A DNA stretch of 64,000 nucleotides from Actinoplanes sp. TBRC 11911 (GTDB lineage: Bacteria > Actinomycetota > Actinomycetes > Mycobacteriales > Micromonosporaceae), in assembly GCF_012933445.1 (NCBI RefSeq), contig NZ_JABBNC010000007.1:62001-126000 (forward strand). Reading direction: 5' to 3'. The notes below the pieces were generated by a model. That model ran no database searches. It was given only the letters and a program-made list of their open reading frames with translations, and was not told where the DNA came from. How positions within the stretch are numbered: position 1 is the first letter of the stretch; every line of letters begins with the position of its first letter. Both the position numbers and the translations under genes were made by a program. Below, in pieces: positions 42,505 to 50,750 of the stretch.

Positions 42505-43434
42505 GTGAAAGACGCGGCAGTCGTCGCCCTCGATGTGGGCGGCACCGGCATGAAGTGCGCGCTCGTCCGCCCGGACGGCACGGTCCACCACGCGGAGCGC
42601 CATCCCACCCGGGCCGAGCGCGGCCCGGAGGCGGTCATCGGCACGATCCTGGACGTCGCCGAGGGCCTCGCCCAGCGCGCCCGGGACGACGGACTCGACC
42701 CGATCGCGGCCGGCGTCGCGGTGCCCGGCGTGATCGACGAGGCGAACGGCATCGCGGTCTGGTCCTCGAACGTCGGCTTCCGCGACGTGCCGCTGCGCGA
42801 TCTGGTCGCCGACCGGCTGGGCCTGCCCGCCGCCCTGGGTCACGACGTCCGCGTCGGTGGCGTCGCCGAGGCCCGGCTGGCGGCCGGCCGCGGCCACTCC
42901 CACGTCCTGTTCATGGCGATCGGCACCGGCATCGCGGCGGCCCTGGTCGTGCACGGCGTCGGCTACGGCGGGGCGCACGGCGCGGCCGGCGAGGTCGGGC
43001 ACATCGTGGTGCGTCCGGGCGGGAACCCGTGCGGTTGTGGCGCCCGCGGCTGCCTGGAAGCACACGCCTCGGCCCGCTCGATCGGCCGCCGCTACGCCGA
43101 GCTGTCCGGTCATCCCGGCGCCACCGCCTTCGACGTGGTCACCCGCGCCGGCCAAGGCGACCAACTGGCGGCCACGGTCTGGCGCGAGGCGATCGGCACG
43201 CTGGCCGACGGGCTGGTCATCTGCCAGGGCCTGTACGACGTGAACGCGCTCGTCATCGGCGGCGGGCTGGCCGAGGCGCGCGACGCCCTGCTGGACCCGC
43301 TGCGCGAGGCGGTCCGGGAGCGGCTTACCTTCCAGCGGATGCCGGACATCGTGCGCGCCGAGCTCGGCGACAACGCCGGCTGCATCGGCGCCGCCCTGTT
43401 AGCCCTCGACCACCTGGAGAAGAAGACCCCATGA
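42505..43434 (+). CDS. ROK-family sugar kinase (N-acetylglucosamine/glucose kinase type)
   Basis: 309 aa, GTG at 42505. ATP-binding ALDVGGTGMKCALVRPDG, catalytic Asp in LGHDVRVGGVAEARLAAG, the ROK zinc motif EVGHIVVRPGG and CGCGARGCLEAHASA. In this cluster it probably phosphorylates N-acetylglucosamine or a related sugar for NagA. The stop overlaps nagA as ATGA. Confidence 0.92.
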   Translation: MKDAAVVALDVGGTGMKCALVRPDGTVHHAERHPTRAERGPEAVIGTILDVAEGLAQRARDDGLDPIAAGVAVPGVIDEANGIAVWSSNVGFRDVPLRDLVADRLGLPAALGHDVRVGGVAEARLAAGRGHSHVLFMAIGTGIAAALVVHGVGYGGAHGAAGEVGHIVVRPGGNPCGCGARGCLEAHASARSIGRRYAELSGHPGATAFDVVTRAGQGDQLAATVWREAIGTLADGLVICQGLYDVNALVIGGGLAEARDALLDPLREAVRERLTFQRMPDIVRAELGDNAGCIGAALLALDHLEKKTP

Positions 43435-44525
43435 CCCGGATCAGCGGCCACGTCGTCACCGCTGGCGCGGTCACCCCCGGCCACGTCGAGGTGGACGGCC
43501 CGGCGATCCTCACGGTCGCGGCGGACGCGCGGGCCGGCGACGACATCATCGTGCCCGGCTTCGTCGACATGCACTGCCACGGCGGCGGCGGGCACACGTT
43601 CACCACCGGCGACGCCGATCAGGCCCGGCGGGCGGCCGCGTTCCACCGCGCTCACGGCACCACGACGATGCTGGCCAGCCTGGTCAGCTCGCCGTTCGAG
43701 CTGATGCGCGACGCCACCGCGGCCTTCCTGCCGCTGGTCCAGGAGGGCGTGCTCGCGGGCGTGCACTTCGAGGGCCCGTACCTGTCCGCGGCCCGGTGCG
43801 GCGCGCAGAACCCGGACTTTCTGCGGGACCCGTCGATCGACGAGCTGACCGCGCTGGTCAAGCTGGGTGGGGACGCGATCCGGATGGTGACCGTCGCCCC
43901 GGAGCTGCCCGGCGCACTGGCCGCGATCGCCTTCCTGCGCGAGCACGGGGTGGTCGCGGCGATCGGGCACACCGACGCGAGCTACGAGCAGACGCTGGCC
44001 GGGGTCGAGGCGGGCGGCGCGGTGGCAACGCACCTGTTCAACGGCATGCGGCCGGTGCACCACCGCGAGCCCGGCCCGGTGGTGGGGCTGCTCGCGTCGA
44101 CCGCGGTCGTCGAGCTGATCGCCGACAACATCCACCTGCACCCGGGTGCGCTGGCGTTCGCGGCCCGCACGGCCGGCCCGGACCGGGCCGCGCTGATCAC
44201 CGACGCGATGGACGCCGCCGGCATGCCGGACGGCGGCTACGAACTAGGTGGCCAGGAGGTGGTGGTGGCCGACCGGGTGGCCCGGCTGGCCCGCAACGGC
44301 TCGATCGCGGGCAGCACGCTGACCATGGACGCGGCGCTGCGCAACGCGGTGGCCGCCGGGATCCCGCTGCCCGACGCGGCCGCGATGGCCGCGACCACCC
44401 CGGCCCGGGTGCTGGGCCTGGACGACCAGGTCGGAGCCCTGGAGGCCGGCCTGCGCGCCGACCTGGTGGTGCTCTCGCCGCGGCTGGAGGTCAAGCGCGT
44501 GATGCGGGCGGGCGAGTGGCTCTGA
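43431..44525 (+). CDS. nagA: N-acetylglucosamine-6-phosphate deacetylase
   Basis: 364 aa from ATG 43431. Amidohydrolase fold: PGFVDMHCHGGGGHTFTTGD (metal site start), GVHFEGPYLSAARCGAQNPD, AAIGHTDASYEQTLAGVEAG, THLFNGMRPVHHREPG, LITDAMDAAGMPDGGYELGG (catalytic Asp) are the NagA blocks in order. It removes the acetyl group to give glucosamine-6-phosphate, which the SIS protein may then deaminate. Its 3' end overlaps the convergent PAP2 gene by 35 nt. Confidence 0.95.
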   Translation: MTRISGHVVTAGAVTPGHVEVDGPAILTVAADARAGDDIIVPGFVDMHCHGGGGHTFTTGDADQARRAAAFHRAHGTTTMLASLVSSPFELMRDATAAFLPLVQEGVLAGVHFEGPYLSAARCGAQNPDFLRDPSIDELTALVKLGGDAIRMVTVAPELPGALAAIAFLREHGVVAAIGHTDASYEQTLAGVEAGGAVATHLFNGMRPVHHREPGPVVGLLASTAVVELIADNIHLHPGALAFAARTAGPDRAALITDAMDAAGMPDGGYELGGQEVVVADRVARLARNGSIAGSTLTMDAALRNAVAAGIPLPDAAAMAATTPARVLGLDDQVGALEAGLRADLVVLSPRLEVKRVMRAGEWL

Positions 44526-45225
44526 ACTCCGCCGGGCGGATCGACGCCGGTGGGATCTTGTCGAACGGGATGCGGACCAGCAGGCGGGCCAGGAACAGGC
44601 CGAGGAAGACGCCGGCGATCGAATCGGTGATCCAGTGGAAGCCCAGGTAGACCGTGGTGCAGAAGACGATCACGACGGGCGCGACGCGGAGCGCGTAGGT
44701 CTCCCATCGCCGTAACGGCCGGCGCAGCAGAGCGGCGGCGAGCAGCGCGATCACCGCGTACCAGACCAGGGTGTTGCCCATGTGCCCGGACGGGTAGCTC
44801 ATCGCCCGGCTGCCGTCGGCGTACGGGTTGAACATGATCGTCTTGTCCGGGCCGCTGAAGCTCGGCGCGGCCCGGTCGGCCCAGATCTTGAGCGGTCCGA
44901 TCGTCAGATACAGCAGCACGTACGCCGCGACGAACGGATAAATCGCCCGGATCGATCGCGTGCGCCACCACAGCCAGACGGTCAGGATGAGCGCCACCGG
45001 GGTGAGCACCTGACCGCCCTGGCCCAGGTAGTTGAAGACCCGCGCGGTCCAATACGCCGGCCCGGGCTGGTGGGCGAAGGCCCAGTCGGCCACCCGCTGA
45101 TCGAACGTGAGCAGGTGGCCGTTGATCAGCAGCGCGGTGAGCCCGGCGAACGCCGCGACCAGGACCAGGTCGAACCACCAGCCGAGCTTCGGCCTGGTCC
45201 GGGTACGCGCGATCGTCGCAGTCAC
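44491..45225 (-). CDS. PAP2-family phosphatase (membrane)
   Basis: 244 aa from GTG 45225, with GAGGG just upstream. Six membrane helices with the PAP2 triad: KIWADRAAP (first motif), SYPSGHMGNTLVWYAV (PSGH) and LGFHWITDSIAG (HxxxD). It would dephosphorylate a lipid or polyprenyl phosphate at the outer face of the membrane. The gene follows the secreted protease by 10 nt, so they are probably one transcript. Confidence 0.92.
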   Translation of the reverse strand: MTATIARTRTRPKLGWWFDLVLVAAFAGLTALLINGHLLTFDQRVADWAFAHQPGPAYWTARVFNYLGQGGQVLTPVALILTVWLWWRTRSIRAIYPFVAAYVLLYLTIGPLKIWADRAAPSFSGPDKTIMFNPYADGSRAMSYPSGHMGNTLVWYAVIALLAAALLRRPLRRWETYALRVAPVVIVFCTTVYLGFHWITDSIAGVFLGLFLARLLVRIPFDKIPPASIRPAEFRATRPPASRA

Positions 45226-45235
45226 GCCCTCAAAG

Positions 45236-46627
45236 TTAGAGGAGGCTGCGCAACTTGGCGGCGAGCAGGTCGCCCCGCACCCCGGAATTGGGGCAGCCGC
45301 CAAAGTGATGCAGCGCCACCACCCGGTTGGTCTTACGCGACAATACCGGTGATCCGGACGAACCACCCTCGGTGTCGCAATAGTACGAAACGTCCGAGTT
45401 GTTGGCATAGCCGTTGTACGCCGGATCGGCCACCGAACAGTTCCCGGCCTTCTCCCCCAGCGACCCGGCGATGCGTGTCGGCTCGCCCGCCGGATGCTGC
45501 GGCACGTACAGCTCCTGCCCCTTGACCGGCCGCGTCCCGTCCAGCACCAGGTACCCGAACTTCTCCACGGCGGCGAAACCGCTCACCGAGAACAGCGTGT
45601 AGTCGTACACATGGTCGGTCGAAAGGACCTTGTCGCCCCACACCTTCGTCGGCTGGAACACGTCGTAGCCGCCGCACTGCGCGCACTGATAGTTGAACCA
45701 GACTTCAGTGTCGTACGCCTCCGCGGACGTGGTCAGGCAGTGGTTGTTGGTGAGCATGCGGTTCTTGGTGCCGACCCGCCAGCCGGTGCACAGCTCGGTC
45801 CCGTTGATCAGCAGCCGGGCGATGGCCTTGCTTTTCGTGTACGCCATCGGGTCCGCCGATCGGTAGCACACGGCGTCGGCCGAGGTGTCGCTGCCGCAAA
45901 CCGATTCCTCCCGCCCGGTACGGCCCGGCGCGGTCAGTTGTCCCTCCGGCTGACGTTCCTGTTCGGTACGACTGAACCCGCGCGCCACCTGGTCGACACC
46001 CACGCCGAGCTGTCCTAGCAGGGCGCTGAGCGGCGCGGTGGCACCTCGGTGCATTTCCAGGACCGCGGTGTCCCCGGTGATCGACATCGCCCACTTGTCG
46101 GCGTTTCCGGTGTTCAGGACCCCGGGAGCGTCGTACCGGTAGGACTCGGTGCCGGACGGGTTGGAGACCGTCAGATAGTCGCCGGGCAGCATCGCCATCC
46201 GCGCGAAGTGAAGCTTCACATAGGACGCTCCGGGGTAGCGGAACGTCTCGGTCTTCGGCCCGCCACCCAGGTAGTCCAGCAGTTTGCGCACCGACAGCAG
46301 CTCGCCGACCCGCTGGCGGCCGGCGTCACCACGCGCCGGAGCCGACTCGACCGTACGGCTGGTTGGCGAGGACGTGGCGCTCGCGCTGGGTTCCGGTGTC
46401 CCGGACCTCGGTTCGGCCGCGCTGGCCTGCGGATCCGCTGTTGCGGACGGCGACGGTGTCTCGATCTGGCGTTCCGCGGCCACGGGCGTGCTTTCGACGC
46501 CGGCGCCCTGCTCCCAGGTGCCGATCGGACGATGGGCCTCGGTGTAGCGCCAGGCGGTCGCGCCGGCCGTTCCGGACAGTGTCAGGACCGCCACCGCGGC
46601 GAGGGCTATGCCTGCCTTACGTCGCAT
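45236..46627 (-). CDS. Secreted trypsin-like serine protease
   Basis: 463 aa with a signal peptide (MRRKAGIALAAVAVLTLSG). Residues 35-95 are a Ser/Pro/Thr-rich linker. A beta domain (residues 110-215) is followed by the chymotrypsin-fold protease: NRMLTNNHCLTTSAEA (His), STDHVYDYTLFSV (Asp) and DTEGGSSGSPVLS (Ser). Cys residues (CGSDTSADAVC, CAQCGG, NCSVADP) indicate disulfides. It resembles lysyl endopeptidase-like secreted proteases. The start lies 92 nt from the divergent DUF4032 gene. Confidence 0.92.
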   Translation of the reverse strand: MRRKAGIALAAVAVLTLSGTAGATAWRYTEAHRPIGTWEQGAGVESTPVAAERQIETPSPSATADPQASAAEPRSGTPEPSASATSSPTSRTVESAPARGDAGRQRVGELLSVRKLLDYLGGGPKTETFRYPGASYVKLHFARMAMLPGDYLTVSNPSGTESYRYDAPGVLNTGNADKWAMSITGDTAVLEMHRGATAPLSALLGQLGVGVDQVARGFSRTEQERQPEGQLTAPGRTGREESVCGSDTSADAVCYRSADPMAYTKSKAIARLLINGTELCTGWRVGTKNRMLTNNHCLTTSAEAYDTEVWFNYQCAQCGGYDVFQPTKVWGDKVLSTDHVYDYTLFSVSGFAAVEKFGYLVLDGTRPVKGQELYVPQHPAGEPTRIAGSLGEKAGNCSVADPAYNGYANNSDVSYYCDTEGGSSGSPVLSRKTNRVVALHHFGGCPNSGVRGDLLAAKLRSLL

Positions 46628-46719
46628 TTTCGATCAACTCCGCCGATCGGTAAGGGGTTTGGGTGTGTAACGAGCCACCTGCGGCAGCGACGCGCGTACC
46701 GGGCGTGCACACTTGGTCG

Positions 46720-47952
46720 GTGCGCATCACTTCCGCCCTTGTCGACCCGGCGCTGCTGGATCTGCCATGGGGCGTGCCGCTCGAGGAGTGGCCGGCCGAC
46801 CATCTGGTCGCCCTGCCCCAGGGCATCTCGCGCCACATCGTTCGATTCGTGAAGCTCAACGACGTGGTCTACGCGTTGAAGGAGACCCGGGAGCGGATCG
46901 CCGAAAAGGAGTACGACCTGCTACGCGCTCTGGAGCGCATCGACTTCCCGGCCGTCGAGGCGGTCGCGATCGTCACCGACCGGGAGGGCACCGGCGGCGA
47001 GGCGCTGGAAAGCGTGCTGATCACCCGGCATCTGCAGTTCTCGCTGCCGTACCGCGCGCTGTTCTCGCACGTGCTGCGCCCGGACACGCTGAACCGCCTG
47101 CTCGACGCGCTCGCCGCCCTGGTCGTGCGGATGCACCTGACCGGCTTCTCGTGGGGCGACTGCTCGCTGTCCAACACACTTTTCCGGCGCGACGCGGGCG
47201 CCTTCGCGGCCTACCTGGTCGACGCCGAGACCGGCAATCTCTACCCGAAACTGTCCGAGGGCCAGCGCAGCGAGGACATCGAGATCCTGCGGCTGAACAT
47301 CTTCGGCGAGTGCCTCGACCTGCAGGCCGCCGAGCTGCTGCACGAGTCGATCGACCCGGAGGCGGTGGTCGACGACATCGTGGCGCGCTACGAACGGCTG
47401 TGGCACGAGGTCACCTACGAGCAGGAGGTGCCGCGCGACGCCCGGCACGACATCGAGGGCCGGATCCGGCGGCTCAACGAGCTCGGGTTCGACGTGGCCG
47501 AGGTGGCGATGTCCACGGTGGACGGTGGCTACCGCATCCGCCCCAAGGTCGTCGACGCCGGGTATCACACGCGTCGGCTGCTGCGGCTGACCGGCTTGGA
47601 CGCCGAGGAGAATCAGGCCCGGCAGCTGCTGAACGATCTGGACACGTACCGGGCGGAAAGCGATCTCACCGACGAGCAGCAGGCCGCCCACCGCTGGGTG
47701 ACCGAGGTCTTCGAACCGGTGGTCCGCGCCGTGCCGGCGAACCTGCGCCGCAAACTCGAGCCGCAGGAGATCTTCACCCAGATCATCCAGCACAAGTGGC
47801 TGCTGTCCGAGCAGGCCGGACGCGACGTCGGCATGGCGCCGGCGGTGCACTCGTACCTCACCGACGTGCTCGTCAAGAAGCCGGACGAGCAGGCCGTTCT
47901 CGGCGTCGAGGTGGACTCACTTGCCGAGGGAGTCGAGGCCGGGCTGCGCTAA
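46720..47952 (+). CDS. DUF4032 protein, kinase-like fold
   Basis: 410 aa from GTG 46720. The N-terminal 230 residues look like a lipopolysaccharide-kinase type fold: VVYALKETRERIAEKEYDLL (Lys, Glu), MHLTGFSWGDCSLSNTLFRR (catalytic loop) and YLVDAETGNLYPKLS (metal Asp). The C-terminal DUF4032 part has RIRRLNELGFDVAEVAMSTV and QEIFTQIIQHKWLLSEQAGR. An actinobacterial family of unknown substrate. Its end overlaps the convergent ion-channel gene by 36 nt. Confidence 0.88.
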   Translation: MRITSALVDPALLDLPWGVPLEEWPADHLVALPQGISRHIVRFVKLNDVVYALKETRERIAEKEYDLLRALERIDFPAVEAVAIVTDREGTGGEALESVLITRHLQFSLPYRALFSHVLRPDTLNRLLDALAALVVRMHLTGFSWGDCSLSNTLFRRDAGAFAAYLVDAETGNLYPKLSEGQRSEDIEILRLNIFGECLDLQAAELLHESIDPEAVVDDIVARYERLWHEVTYEQEVPRDARHDIEGRIRRLNELGFDVAEVAMSTVDGGYRIRPKVVDAGYHTRRLLRLTGLDAEENQARQLLNDLDTYRAESDLTDEQQAAHRWVTEVFEPVVRAVPANLRRKLEPQEIFTQIIQHKWLLSEQAGRDVGMAPAVHSYLTDVLVKKPDEQAVLGVEVDSLAEGVEAGLR

Positions 47953-49704
47953 CGGCGAGCACGCCTGCTCGACCAGCGCGCGCAGGCCGGCCCGCCGGGC
48001 CACCACGACGATCTCGTCGCCCGGGGCCAGCACCCGCCGATGATCCGGCGACCAGTCCACCCACGTCGACCCGGCCGCGGTCATGGCGATCACCCGGGCG
48101 CTCTCCGGCCGGTCCGCGTCGCGCAGCGGTGCGCCGTCGAGCGGTGCGCCGGAGACCACCTTCACCGTCGCGACCAGCAGCGCGTGCCGGTCGACCGGGA
48201 TGGTGGCCAGCACGTCGCGTTCCAGCATGGCGGCGGCGAACGCGGGCGCGCACAGCCGGGAGACGCTGCGCGAGATGGTGATGTCGAAGGCGTCCTGCAC
48301 CCGCCGCGCGAAGTCGTCGTCGAACAGCCGCAGCACCACCCGCAGGTCCGGGATGATCGCGCGGGCGTGCAGCGCGGCCTGCAGGTTTACCGCATCGTCG
48401 GTGGACAGCACGACCAACGCCCGGCACGTCTCGATCGAGGCGGCCCGCAGCGTCTCCTCCCGCGAGGCATCCCCGATGATCACCGGAACGCCGAGCTGCT
48501 CGGCGATCTGCATGCCCCGCGCGTCCGGGTTCCGGTCGATCGCCACCACGTCCACGCCGAGATCCTGCAGGCGGCGCATCACCCGGGTGCCCACGTTGCC
48601 GAGACCGACCAGCACGATGTGGTTGCTGTGCAGGCCGACGACCTCGCCGCGGTCGAGCGCCAGCCGGGTGCGGACCATGCCGTCGACCACCGCCGCCGTG
48701 ATCAGCGGAAGCAGCGCGACACCCGCGATCGTCAGCACGACCTGCGCGACCTGCGCGATCGGTTGCCGATTGGGCTCCACATCGGATGATCCGACGACGG
48801 TGAGCAGCGTGATGTAGATCGAGCGCCAGAAGCCCTGCACGTCCATGAACCGGGTGAGCGACAGCCCGGACAGCACCGTCACAGCCACGGTGACCAGCAC
48901 CGCGAAGCCAAGCTTGCTGGTCACGCCGCCGCGGAACGCCCGGACGAACGACAACCACTGGCGCCGGCGGCGTCCGGAGCGGGACAGGCGGCGGGCGGCG
49001 ACGTCGTGGGCGTTACGCCGGACGGTCGCCTCGGCCAGCACAAGATCGGTGGGTTGCGGGCCGCCGGAAAGGGGTTCCGCCGGGAGGATCCGGACGTGGC
49101 CACCGCCGTTCGACGCGGCCAGGGGCAACACGATCGATTGCTCCGGTACGTCCTGCCGCCGCGCCAGAAGCAGCGTGCGACCGGCGTACCGGAAATGGGT
49201 GGGAGCGACCTCGCCGAGAGCGGACGCGACGAAGGCCGGCGCCGCCATGCCCGCGTCGGAGAGGACGGCGCTGTCGGCGAAGAGGCGGCGGATGGCGCCA
49301 CCCAGTCCGGTGTTGAACATCCGCACCACGACCCGCAGCCGGTCCTCGACCGCGTGGGCGCACAACGCCGCATGCAGGTTGACCATGTCGTCCGGCATGA
49401 TCAGCGCGAGCGCGTCGGCGCCGGGCAACCCGGCCTCCTGGAAGGTCCGCTCGTCCAGCCGCACCGCCCGGATGACCTTGACGTCGGGCAGTTCGTCGAG
49501 GTCAGGCACGTCGGGCCGCAGCTCCGGCGGGACGATCACGGTAAGCCTGACCGGATTGACCGAATTGGACAGTTCCTGCGCGAGCGTATAGACCAGCGCG
49601 TCCGCGCCACAGACCACGAAATGCGCGCGGGCGTCGCCGTTGCGCTCGCGTAACCGGGACACCAGTGACCTTCGTGGAACCTGGTTGATCCCTTCCGTAG
49701 CCAC
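47917..49704 (-). CDS. Double-RCK NAD-binding ion channel protein
   Basis: 595 aa from GTG 49704, leaderless (TACGAT 6 nt upstream). Residues 20-150 are a first TrkA-N/RCK Rossmann domain (AHFVVCGADALVYTLAQELS). Residues 265-350 form membrane helices with a pore loop (FWRSIYITLLTVVGSSDVEP, in which the K-channel TVGYG is replaced by TVVGSSD). A second RCK has HIVLVGLGNVGTRVMRRLQD and VVAIDRNPDARGMQIAEQLG, then a TrkA-C end (VLAPGDEIVVVARRAG). RCK-pore-RCK order resembles the CASTOR/POLLUX channel group. The ion is unknown; the non-canonical filter suggests it may not be strictly potassium. Confidence 0.88.
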   Translation of the reverse strand: MATEGINQVPRRSLVSRLRERNGDARAHFVVCGADALVYTLAQELSNSVNPVRLTVIVPPELRPDVPDLDELPDVKVIRAVRLDERTFQEAGLPGADALALIMPDDMVNLHAALCAHAVEDRLRVVVRMFNTGLGGAIRRLFADSAVLSDAGMAAPAFVASALGEVAPTHFRYAGRTLLLARRQDVPEQSIVLPLAASNGGGHVRILPAEPLSGGPQPTDLVLAEATVRRNAHDVAARRLSRSGRRRRQWLSFVRAFRGGVTSKLGFAVLVTVAVTVLSGLSLTRFMDVQGFWRSIYITLLTVVGSSDVEPNRQPIAQVAQVVLTIAGVALLPLITAAVVDGMVRTRLALDRGEVVGLHSNHIVLVGLGNVGTRVMRRLQDLGVDVVAIDRNPDARGMQIAEQLGVPVIIGDASREETLRAASIETCRALVVLSTDDAVNLQAALHARAIIPDLRVVLRLFDDDFARRVQDAFDITISRSVSRLCAPAFAAAMLERDVLATIPVDRHALLVATVKVVSGAPLDGAPLRDADRPESARVIAMTAAGSTWVDWSPDHRRVLAPGDEIVVVARRAGLRALVEQACSPLAQPGLDSLGK

Positions 49705-49819
49705 GTCGCGATCGTAGCGAGCCGCCACCCTACGGCGGGGCCACTCGTTGCCCCATCCGATGTCATTCGTCCGAAATGCAGACATATACCAGCGCGCCGA
49801 ATTCGCCAGGAGGAGATCA

Positions 49820-50698
49820 ATGCGCAAGTTGTGGTACGCCGGAGCGACCCTCACCGGCGGGATCTTCCTGTTCGGGGCCGCGTCCCCGGCGCAGGCCGAT
49901 CTGCTGCCGGACACCGGGACGGCGGTGCAGCAGGCGGACCAGCGACTCGTGTTCGGCGACCCGGCCGGGCACCGCGCCCCGGATCTCGACCCGCTCGTCA
50001 CCGACGCGACCGATTCGCCGAACCGGCTGCCCAAGGCCGATGTGGTCGGCGCGGACGGCCAGCCCGAAGTTCCGCTTCAGCGGCTGCCGTTCAGTGACCT
50101 GATCGGGAACGCGGGCCGCCTGGCCCCGGTCTACGGCATGATGCCGGCCGATGACAACGCGGACCGTGGCCTCGGCACCGACATCACCGACTTCGGCCTG
50201 CTGCCCCTCGGCTCACCGTCGGATCTGTCCGGCGACGACCGCCTGCTGCTCGGCGACGACGGTCTGCTCGGCGACGACCGGCCGCTCGGTGACGACCGTC
50301 TGCTCGGTGACGACGATCTTCTGCAGCGCGGCGACGACCGCTCCTGGCTGCGCCAGACCGAAGCCGGTGCGCCGCTGCTCGGCGGGCTGGGCGGGCTGCT
50401 CCCGGAGGACTCGTTGCCGCGGTCGTTGCGGGCCGGGACCGTGCCGGACACGTCCGGCCTGCCCGGCGGCGGCGTCGCGCTGCTCCGGCCGGACGCTCCG
50501 GACCCCGCCTTCGGGGTCACCGCGCCCCCGGCGTCCGTCGCGACCCACGCCAAACCCGCCGCCGACCAGCCGCAACCGGCCGGTGCCGCCGCCGCGCCGG
50601 ACGACCCGCGCCTGCACGAGGAGCCGATCGACGGCGAGCGCCGGTCCTTCTCGTCGGACGCCCGCCCGGTAGCCGGGGTCGACCGCGAGTTCGACTAG
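49820..50698 (+). CDS. Secreted protein with Asp-rich repeat
   Basis: 292 aa from ATG 49820 (AGGAGGAGATC upstream). Signal peptide MRKLWYAGATLTGGIFLFGA, cleaved near SPAQA. Residues 137-175 carry a seven-residue repeat of the form GDDRLLL, GDDGLL, GDDRPL, GDDRLL, GDDDLL, giving a dense acidic patch that may bind Ca2+ or cell-wall polymers. The rest is Pro/Gly/Ala-rich without a recognised domain. Ends at a bidirectional terminator. Confidence 0.75.
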   Translation: MRKLWYAGATLTGGIFLFGAASPAQADLLPDTGTAVQQADQRLVFGDPAGHRAPDLDPLVTDATDSPNRLPKADVVGADGQPEVPLQRLPFSDLIGNAGRLAPVYGMMPADDNADRGLGTDITDFGLLPLGSPSDLSGDDRLLLGDDGLLGDDRPLGDDRLLGDDDLLQRGDDRSWLRQTEAGAPLLGGLGGLLPEDSLPRSLRAGTVPDTSGLPGGGVALLRPDAPDPAFGVTAPPASVATHAKPAADQPQPAGAAAAPDDPRLHEEPIDGERRSFSSDARPVAGVDREFD

Positions 50699-50702
50699 AC
50701 GA

Positions 50703-50734
50703 AAACCCCGCCCGGGTCGTCCCGGGCGGGGTTT
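50703..50734. terminator. Bidirectional terminator
   Basis: AAACCCCGCCCGGG (50703-50716) and CCCGGGCGGGGTTT (50721-50734), a perfect 14-bp stem with a TCGT loop, T-rich on both sides. It serves the secreted Asp-rich gene (plus) and the subtilase (minus). Confidence 0.92.
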
Positions 50735-50750
50735 CCTCCAGGTGCGGACG

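Noticed and set aside
42555..44525. Upstream half of a frame that extends NagA to 656 codons
   Set aside because: The part before 43431 is Arg/Pro-rich and lies over the ROK kinase gene; NagA begins at 43431 with the normal ATGA overlap.
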